Shown here one piece after another: positions 57,052 to 64,000 of a stretch of 64,000 nucleotides of DNA (position 1 is the stretch's first letter; the number at the start of each line of letters is the position of its first letter). Source of the stretch: DATKAS01 sp963733765 (lineage in GTDB: Bacteria; Actinomycetota; Acidimicrobiia; Acidimicrobiales; DATKAS01); contig CAVTEI010000003.1 in the NCBI GenBank assembly GCA_963733765.1, positions 3,224,001 to 3,288,000 on the forward strand. Reading direction: 5' to 3'. The notes below the pieces were generated by a model. That model was not told where the DNA came from and made no database searches. It saw nothing but the letters and a program-made list of their open reading frames with translations. A program made the translations under genes and the position numbers.

Positions 57052-59808
57052 GACGCACCACCCGCGACCGATGCCGCAGCCGGCGACTCGTGCCGGTGGG
57101 CGATCGTCGGCGTCCGGAGCGTTGTCGCTGTCGTCACCGAGATACGCCGCGACGACCACTGGATCGGAGCGCACGGCGTCGGGTGTCCCCGACGCGATCA
57201 GCGTCCCGAAGTCGAGCACGGTCAACTCATCGCAGACTCCCATCACGAAGTTCATGTCGTGCTCCACGACGACGATGGCCATGCCCCATTCGTCGGCCAG
57301 GCGCCGGACCACGCGGGCCAGTTCGCTGCTCTCGGTCGAGCTGAGGCCCGCGGCGGGCTCGTCGAGCAGCAGCACGCTGGGATGCATCGCGACGGCGCGG
57401 GCGATGGCGAGGAGCCGCCGCTTCCCGTAGGACAGGTCCTGCACGTCGCGATGCAGGTCCTGGTCGAGATCGAACTCGGTGACCGCCCGCACCACCTCGG
57501 GCGGGAGCGGCGGATTGATCGGCCAGATCAGATCGATCAGGTACGAGCGCAGATCCTGCGGGTCGGCCGCCACGCTGAGGTTCTCGAACACGGTCGAGTC
57601 CTCGAACAGCTCGAGCGACTGGAACGACCGGGCCAGGCCGGCCCGGGCTCGCTTCACCGCTGACTGCTTCGACAGGTCGAGCTCGTCGAGGAGCACCCGG
57701 CCCTCCGCGGGGGTGAACCCGCTGATCGCATCGATCAGGGAGGTCTTGCCGGCACCGTTCGGTCCGATCAGACCCATGACGGTGCCGGGCTCGACTCGGA
57801 AGCTCACGTCGTTCACGGCGACCACCGCGCCGTAACGCACCGTCAGACCCTCGACGATCAGTGTGCGCGCCGGAACCCGGGCGTGACGATCGACGTCGGC
57901 CCGGAGATCGGCGACATCGGCGAGCTCGATGGTGTACGGCCGGCTCCACTTCCTCATCTTCTTGATGGCACGAGACATCCTGAGCCACTCGGCGGCCACG
58001 CCGTCCTTGTAGATGATCAGCGTGAGCAGGATCCCGATCCCGCTGATCAGCTGAATCCACCGACCGACCCCCTCCCAGTGCGTTTCGAGGATCTCCTGGT
58101 TGACGCCCGCCGTGGCCAACGTGGAACCGACGAACGCGCCGAGCAGCTGGCCGACACCGCCGAGGAGTGCGAGGCCGACGTACGTGATCGAGGTGAAGTT
58201 GCTGAAGGACGAGTAGCTGATGGAGCTGAGCCGGAACGCGAGAACGATGCCGCCCAGCGCGGCGATCGCAGAGGCGAACGAGAACGCGAAGAGCTTGGCC
58301 ACCATCACGTTGATCCCCAGCGCCGCCGCCGCCCGTTCGTTGGTGCGCACGGCGATCAGCCGGCGACCGCTGCGGCCCCGCCGCACGTTGGCGACCACGA
58401 CGACGGTGAGCATCACCATGACCAAGACGAAGATCCCGTAGCGCTCGGGGTGATTGATCGAGCCGATCTCGTAGCCGAACAGCTCGGGATTGCCGACCTG
58501 TGTGCCCTGGACGCCCCCCGTGTAGTTGCGGTTCTTGAACAGCATCAGCTCGATGGTGGTGCCGAGGCCGAGCGTGACGATCGCCAGGTTGATGCCCCTG
58601 GTTCGCACCGCGGGGAGGCCGAAGATCAAGCCGAGCGGCACCGCGGCGGCGACACCGCAGGCCAACCCGAGGAGGAACGGGATGTCGAACACGGCGACCA
58701 AACGGCCGGCGACGTACGCGCCAAAGCCGGCGATCGAGTACTGCGCGAGCGAGAGCTGGCCGGCGTAGCCGGTCAGCACGACGATCGACAGCAGGACGAT
58801 GGCCACCCCCATGGACACGGTGATCGCGTCGATCCACTTCGTCTCTTTGGTGACCATGATGAAGACGGCCGCGCCGCATGCGAACAGTGTCCACGCCCAC
58901 TTGATGCGACCGTTGCCGACGATCGGCAGCTTCTGCAGGTAGTAGTCGCGCAGCGGCAGTGACCGGCCCCGGAACACGAGGACCACGATGATCACCAGGA
59001 ACGGCAGGGACGGTCCGAGGCCCTCCTGGTTGCCGAACCGTCCCACGAGGGCCTGGCCGATGCCGATCGCGAACCCGGCGGCCGTGGCGATGGGGAACGA
59101 TCGGAAGTCGCCGACCAACGCGGCCGCGAGCGCAGCCAGGATGAGGGTCGTCATCACGGTCACCTGCAGCGTGATGATGGGAACCACGAGGATCCCGGCG
59201 ACGGTGGCGATCGCCGAGCCCAACGCCCAGTTCATCAGCGCGATCCGGTTGGGGGACAACCCGATCGCTGCTGCCGACCGTTCACTCTCGGAAACGGCCT
59301 CGGTCTCGAGACCGAACTGGCTCGACCGGTAGAGCAGCCACAGGCCGAACGCCGAGACGCAACCGATGGCGAGCAGGATGAGTCGATCGGTCGTGATGCC
59401 GACATCACCCCACAGCGTCAACCGGTCGGTCGGCAGCCAGCTCTCGATCTGGCGAGAGTTGGAGCCGTACCGGATCACGAGCGCGGCCTGGATCGTGATC
59501 AGCACACCGAGCGTGGCGATCACCCGGACGAGCGAGCTCGAACGCCGCAACGGTCGCATCACCACCCAGTGGGTGAGTGCCCCCAGGAAGGCAGCCCACG
59601 CGACGCCGGCGATCGACGCCACCAAGAAGGGCCAACCGGCCGAGCTGTGCAGCTCCCACTGCATGAAGACACCGGCGATCGCGGTCGCGCCGAGCGAGAA
59701 GTTCAACACTCCGGTGCCGCGGTAGATCACGATCAGGCCTTGGGACGCGAAGGCGTACAACGCACCGACACCGAGCCCCAACAGCGCGAACCGGATGACC
59801 TCGTTCAT
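57048..59808 (-). CDS. Fused LivH-LivM-LivG ABC permease/ATPase
   Basis: This is a fusion of about 920 residues. LivH-like residues 1-290 include SQGLIVIYRGTGVLNFSLGA; LivM-like residues 320-620 include VLTGYAGQLSLAQYSIAGFG and IAVRTNERAAAALGINVMVA. The ATPase at residues 650-900 has GLIGPNGAGKTSLIDAISGF, LSYGKRRLLAIARAVA and SVLLLDEPAAGLSSTES. ATG 59808 has GAGAGGGGG upstream. The frame is open straight into the following ATPase. However, a one-base shift in the tail would give an Ala-rich end (SPAAASVAGGAS) stopping in an ATGA overlap at 57048-57051, which I consider about equally likely. Confidence 0.87.
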
Positions 59809-59995
59809 CGTCCCCCTCTCGCCACCCATTCGATGCCGAAACATCGGAGCGGTCGGCGCGCTCCGGATGGTACATCTGGTCGTGCGTCGCACGCCCGACC
59901 CACATCGGGGTGGCGAACGTCCGATGTATGTGCTTATTGTCGGGTGGTCGGTGCGCGACCGGCGCCCGTCATATCTGCAACTGGGGGGAACAACG

Positions 59996-61313
59996 ATGCC
60001 CACTAGGGGTGACCCGCGTTCGATTTCAAGGCGGCGTTCGTGGCGACGCTCGCTGGCGCTGATCGCCGTCGCCGGCTTCCTGGTCGCTGCGTGTGGCGAT
60101 GACGACGACGCAGACTCAGCGGCAACCACTGCGGCAGACTCCGCAGCAACCACCGGGGCAGACTCCGCGGCAACCACCGCGGCCACCGGCGAGGCACCGA
60201 CCGGCGAGCCGATCAAGGTCATGACCGTGACCACGCTCAACGCCGCGGGGCCGACCTATGAGAACATCGCCAACACCGCCGAGGCGTATGCCGACTACAT
60301 CAACGCTCGCGGCGGCATCGCCGGCCGGCCGCTCGAGGTCACCGTCTGCGACGAGCAGTTCGACCCGGCCGTCGCGACGACCTGCGCTCGGCAGGCGGTC
60401 GAAGAGGACATGGTGTCCATCGTCGGCTCGTTCACGTTCTTCGCCGAGTCGATCGTGCCCGTCATCGCCGAATCCAGCATCACCTGGTTCGGTGCGTGCT
60501 GCCCGATCACGCCGTCCGAGCTGACGAGTCCCTACTCCTTCAACATCGGGAACCAGCCGATGTACGCGGTCGGGGCCGTGAAGAAGGCCGTCGACGACGG
60601 CTGCCAGAACATCAACGCGGTGATCATCGACGGAGCCCAGATCTTCATCCCACCGATGGAGAACGCCATGGCGAACCTCGGCACGTCCTTCGGTGACGTG
60701 ATCATCCTGCCGCCGACCGCCCAGGACTACTCCGCCGAGGTGGCCCAGGCCACCACCGGCGCCGACTGTGTGATCGGCATCATCTCCGAGACGCCGTACA
60801 TCACCTGGAACACCGCCTGGACCCAGTCCGGCACCGAGGCCCGGCAGTACGGTCCCCAAGGCAACCTCAACGAGGTTTCGGCCGCCGGCAACGAAGAAGC
60901 CACCGACGGCGACATCATCGTCGGCATGTACCCGGACATCTCGACCGATCCGTGGTCGGAGTACCGGGTCGCGCTCGATGAGGCCGGGCTCGACACCGAG
61001 CGCGCTCGACTACAACTCGCTCGGCGGAATGGGCACCTGGGCCGCGTTCGTCGCGTTCACTCAGATCGCCGAGACGATCGACGGTGACATCACGGCCGAG
61101 TCGTTCTTCGAGGCGGCGTCGGCCACGTCCGAGCTCGATCTGAACGGCATGGTGCCGGTGCTCAACTTCACCGAGGAGTGGAGCGACGGCCTCGAGGGCT
61201 ACCAGCGCCTGTTCAACCGGAGCGTCGTGTACAGCACACTCGAGAACGGCAAGGTCGTTCCGCTGACGACCGAGTTCGAGGACGTCGGCGACTTGGCCCT
61301 CCCGCCGGGGTAG
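59996..61313 (+). CDS. Branched-chain-type ABC transporter substrate-binding lipoprotein 2 (one frame break)
   Basis: This protein of about 439 residues has an Arg-rich start (SRRRSWRRS), a signal core and a lipobox Cys at residue 33 (GFLVAACGDDDD). A linker of three 24-base tandem repeats (60110-60181) encoding ADSAATTA/G follows. The binding fold has KVMTVTTLNAAGPTYENIAN, YADYINARGGIAGRPLEVTV and TARQAVEEDMVSIVGSF-like segments, ending WSDGLEGYQRLFNRSVVYST. One frame change falls near 61003. GGGGGG precedes ATG 59996. It is divergent from the fused permease/ATPase gene and probably feeds it. Confidence 0.85.
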
Positions 61314-61322
61314 TTCGCCCTT

Positions 61323-62899
61323 CTAGGAAACCGCTCGATCGGTGCGGGCCCAGTACCGGGCCCGCACCGCCTTCTTGTCAGGCTTGCCGACCGCAGTGAG
61401 CGGAATCGCCTCGACGTAGTCGATCGACTTCGGCGACTGCTGCGAACCCTTCGCGTCCTTCACCAGCTGTTGCAGCTCTCGCGTCAGCGCGTCCGAGGGC
61501 TCGTGACCCGGCTGGAGCACGACGACGGCCTTCACCGCTTCTCCCCACTTCTCGTCCGGCACGCCGATGACCATGACCATGTTCACGGCGCGGTGCGTGC
61601 TGATCACGTCCTCGACCTCGCGAGGGAACACATTGAAGCCGCCGCGTGATCACCATGTCCTTGGTCCGGTCGACGATGTACAAGTAGCCGTCGTCGTCGA
61701 AGCGGCCGACGTCGCCGGTGTGCAACCAGTCGCCCGACAGCGCTTCGGCGGTCTCGTCGGGCAGATCCTTGTACCCGGTCATCACCAGCGGACCCCGAGT
61801 GCAGATCTCCCCCGAACCGCCCGCCGCGACCGGTCGGTTGTCGGTGTCGAGCAGGGCGACGTGCATCCACGGCACGGGACGGCCACACGACGCGAGGCGA
61901 TCGGGGCGGGCGAGATCGTGCTCGCCCTTCTTCAGGTGGGTGATGACCATCGGCGCCTCGGTCTGCCCGAAGAACTGGAAGAAGATCGGCCCCCAGTCCT
62001 CGATCGCACGAGCGAGCTTGGCCGGGCTCATCGGCGACGCCCCATAGAAGATGGTCTCCATCGACGACATGTCGGCCGTGTCGTATCGAGGATGTCCCTG
62101 CAACGCATACAGCATGACGGGGACGATCAGCGTCGCCGTGATGCGATGCTCCGCGACCAAGTCGAAGAAGCCGTCCGGGTCGAACGACTCCATCACGTAG
62201 AACGCTCCGCCCGACAGCAGCACGGGCGCGACGAGAGACATCGCAGCATGGGACAGCGGCGTCGCGATCGGCGATCCGCAGGTCGTCAGGGAACTCCCAC
62301 TCGGCCATCTGGATCCACGTCATCGCCTGCCACACGCGATGGGGCATGAGCACACCCTTTGGCCGGCCCGTTGTGCCGCCGGTGTAGACGATGGTGCAGA
62401 GGTCATCCGGACTCACGTTCGGGGCTTCGAGCGGCGCCGGCTCGAACGTGTCGGCGAGCGCGAGGTAGTCGTCGCCGACGTCGTTGGGACCGAAGCCGAG
62501 CAGCGTGAGATCCGGATACTGCGCCTTGAGCTCGCGGGCGCGCTCGGTGAAGTTGTCGGCGTCGAAGACGAGGCACTCGATCTCGGCATCGGCGAGCACG
62601 TAGGCGTGGTCGGCGAGTGAGCCCATCGGGTGGAGCGGCGTCAGCACACAGCCGTTGACGAGCGACGCCGTCAGGTTGGTGAGGACCTCCGGACGGTTCT
62701 TCGACAGCACGGCGAGGCGGGTCCCGCACGTCACGCCCCGCGCCCGTTGCGCCTGGATCAGCTGGCTCGTCCGCCGTCGAACCTCCGCGTACGACGCGAC
62801 CCGCCCGGCGAGATGGATGCACGGCGCGTCGTCGTGAGCGGCGAGGCTCCGGACGATGAGGTGAGGGAGCAGCGGCTGGTCGTGGAGCGGTGAGGGCAC
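61323..62899 (-). CDS. AMP-dependent acyl-CoA synthetase/ligase (two frame breaks)
   Basis: This adenylate-forming enzyme of about 525 residues joins a carboxylic acid to CoA. The P-loop-like motif is DDLCTIVYTGGTTGRPKGVL, motif A5 is IFFQFFGQTEAPMVITHLKK, and motif A7 is WLHTGDVGRFDDDGYLYIVD. The C-terminal domain ends with catalytic Lys in IPLTAVGKPDKKAVRARY. Frame changes are needed near 62270 and 61640. GTG 62899 is the start. A fatty, aromatic or bile-type acid is possible. Its position facing the second ABC system suggests that imported acids are activated here (inference). Confidence 0.88.
61341..61368. terminator. Hairpin after binding protein 2, within the 3' end of the acyl-CoA synthetase gene
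   Basis: Perfect 11-base arms GGTGCGGGCCC (61341-61351) and GGGCCCGCACC (61358-61368) enclose a six-base loop. The hairpin begins 28 bases after the stop of binding protein 2, between convergent genes. No T-run follows, so termination efficiency is uncertain, and it also encodes residues of the synthetase. Confidence 0.5.
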
Positions 62900-62956
62900 G
62901 CGTGCGACAGTAACGGCAGACGTCTGACGTCTCCTCGTGCTCCCAAGGAGCTGCCC

Positions 62957-63577
62957 ATGTCCGAGTCATCCGCCGATCGCACCGGACTTGGTCTGTTCGA
63001 GGTGATGTCGACGTGTCGGGCGATGCGACGGCTCCGACCCGACCCCGTGCCTGACGCCTTGGTGCGACGTCTGGTCGAGGCTGCGAACTACGCGCCATCG
63101 GGACGCAACCTCCAGCGTGCGCGCTGGATCATCGTTCGAGATCCCGAGCAACGTCGCCGCCTCGGCGATCTGAATCGGAGGGCGAGCGTCGAGCACGCCA
63201 CCGCCGAGCGCGACGCGGGCCGCGAGCCTCGCATGTGGGACGCGGTGCTCTGGCAGGCGGAGCACATGCACGAGGCGCCGGTCATCATCGTCGCCTGTTG
63301 CGTGATGGACGACGCCAAGCAGGATCCCGGTCGGTACGCCAGCTCGGTCTGGCCCGGTATCCAGAACCTGTTGCTGGCCGCGCGGGCGTCAGGGCTCGGC
63401 GCCGCGCCGACGACCTACGCGCTGGCGTTTCGCGACGAGCTCGAGGCGGTGCTCGAGCTGCCGAGTGGCGTCCGCGCCCAGGCGGTGATACCCGTCGGAG
63501 TTCCACTCGGCCGCTTCGGCCCGGTGCGACGACTCCCGGTCGACGACGTGATGATGTGCGACAGATGGTCGGGCTAG
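62957..63577 (+). CDS. Nitroreductase-family FMN oxidoreductase
   Basis: This intact 206-residue flavoprotein has VMSTCRAMRRLRPDPVPDAL and ANYAPSGRNLQRARWIIVRD as the N-terminal FMN-binding region. QNLLLAARASGLGAAPTTYA is the central helix motif, and VIPVGVPLGRFGPVRRLPVD is the C-terminal block. The start at 62957 follows GGAG. It is divergent from the acyl-CoA synthetase gene with 57 bases between starts. It may act on a CoA-linked or nitro/enone substrate. Confidence 0.9.
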   Translation: MSESSADRTGLGLFEVMSTCRAMRRLRPDPVPDALVRRLVEAANYAPSGRNLQRARWIIVRDPEQRRRLGDLNRRASVEHATAERDAGREPRMWDAVLWQAEHMHEAPVIIVACCVMDDAKQDPGRYASSVWPGIQNLLLAARASGLGAAPTTYALAFRDELEAVLELPSGVRAQAVIPVGVPLGRFGPVRRLPVDDVMMCDRWSG

Positions 63578-63791
63578 CTAATGCCGGGGCACGCAACGTT
63601 TGCCTCGTTGGTGGCGTGACCCGAGCTTCTACACCGAGGGCTCGCGCTAACCCGGCGTTATGGGCGCCGGAGCGCGTCGTCCTGGCGCGGCAAACGAGGG
63701 GGCGGTGGGAGGGCATCGCGGGCAATCTGTGCGGCCCGCGTCGCCCGAAACTCGATTGTGTTTGGCGGTGCGCGCGACCAGAGTTCGCAGC
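63578..63791. other. Intergenic region with no gene recognised
   Basis: This is the longest stretch without a recognised gene, about 214 bases between the nitroreductase and the edge methyltransferase. I see no tRNA, coding frame with family similarity or strong terminator. Only small palindromes are present, such as CGAGC/GCTCG at 63621-63643 and TAAC/GTTA near 63650. Confidence 0.5.
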
Positions 63792-64000
63792 TTGCCCGAG
63801 AACTACTTCGATGAGTGGGTCGCGCAGCACTACGAGGTCCTGTGGTCGCACCTCTTCGATCCGGAGGTCGTCGAGCCCGCGGTGAGCTTCCTTGCCGACT
63901 TGGCTGGCGATGGGCGCGTGCTCGAACTTGGTATCGGTACTGGTCGTCTCGCGTTGCCGCTGAGTCGCCGTGGTATCCGAGTTGACGGCATCGAGCTGTC
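63792..64000 (+). CDS. Class I SAM-dependent methyltransferase (3' end off right edge)
   Basis: Only the first 70 codons are present. PENYFDEWVAQHYEVLWSHL leads into SAM motif I RVLELGIGTGRLALPLSRRG, then RVDGIEL, where the next acidic residue would bind the ribose. TTG 63792 is the probable start, since no ATG or GTG lies at the expected point; there is no clear ribosome site, so a frame error upstream cannot be excluded. The substrate is unknown. Confidence 0.75.
   Translation, partial: MPENYFDEWVAQHYEVLWSHLFDPEVVEPAVSFLADLAGDGRVLELGIGTGRLALPLSRRGIRVDGIEL

Noticed and set aside
59809..60240. An N-terminal extension of the fused permease of about 144 residues
   Set aside because: The frame is open, but the sequence is antisense to the start of binding protein 2 and similarity to LivH begins exactly at ATG 59808 with a strong ribosome site.
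63578..63791. Possible integron attC or other recombination site in the last intergenic region
   Set aside because: TAAC/GTTA-like palindromes are present but do not match the core-site consensus, and there is no integrase or cassette array.
1..64000. tRNA, rRNA, CRISPR, transposase, phage or origin sequences
   Set aside because: Reading of all intergenic spaces showed no cloverleaf, repeat array, transposase motif or origin box; intergenic spaces are mostly under 150 bases.

Overview
The window is high-GC actinobacterial DNA, densely packed on both strands. It carries many coenzyme F420-type enzymes (three luciferase-like oxidoreductases, a Ddn-like reductase, a PPOX-fold protein). It also carries BTAD and cyclase/NB-ARC/LuxR regulators, a DUF3556-type membrane protein and fused branched-chain-type ABC permeases. 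Together these point to a free-living heterotroph of the Acidimicrobiia/Ilumatobacter kind; that placement is inferred from gene content only. I found no tRNA, rRNA, CRISPR array, insertion sequence or replication origin, and no gene-free stretch longer than about 220 bases.

Layout. 1-5.5 kb: a flavin monooxygenase (HsaA-like, cut by the left edge), an azoreductase, a LysR regulator, a damaged VOC gene, a phytanoyl-CoA dioxygenase-like gene divergent from a TetR regulator, and a methyltransferase. 5.5-10.2 kb: an F420-type oxidoreductase, an SDR, a membrane protein and a GMC oxidoreductase. 10.2-17.4 kb: a cyclase-NB-ARC-LuxR regulator, two methyltransferases, a hydrolase, a DinB-ankyrin fusion and a VOC protein. 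17.5-24.3 kb: a large secreted zinc carboxypeptidase, an MBL-fold hydrolase, an MFS exporter and a methionine-synthase-like gene. 24.3-31.4 kb: a FAD oxidase divergent from an HxlR regulator, then a VOC protein, esterase, nitroreductase, thiolase, P-loop kinase and a second F420 enzyme. 31.4-44.5 kb: a HelD/HelR-type ATPase, hydrolases, a MalT-like LuxR regulator, Ddn and F420 enzymes, an EVE protein, dienelactone hydrolase, two BTAD regulators and a lipoprotein.

44.5-64 kb: an N-acyl-D-amino-acid deacylase and a second methionine-synthase-like gene, then a transport region. Operon A (+, 47.4-52.7 kb) encodes a substrate-binding lipoprotein, fused permease, two ATPases and a PPOX protein. Operon B (-, 59.8-52.8 kb) encodes fused permease/ATPase, a second ATPase, a DUF3556-type membrane protein, a CrtI-like oxidoreductase and a 39-residue membrane peptide. 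The operons run toward each other. A second binding protein (+), an acyl-CoA synthetase (-), a nitroreductase and a partial methyltransferase complete the window. The layout suggests uptake of organic acids or lipid-like compounds linked to CoA activation and flavin/F420 redox chemistry (inference).

A dominant technical feature is that about 24 of 54 genes need one or more single-base frame changes to read through, while their neighbours are perfectly open. Conserved protein sequence continues across each break, so most breaks look like sequence errors rather than real decay. Coordinates of such genes are outer limits and break positions are approximate.
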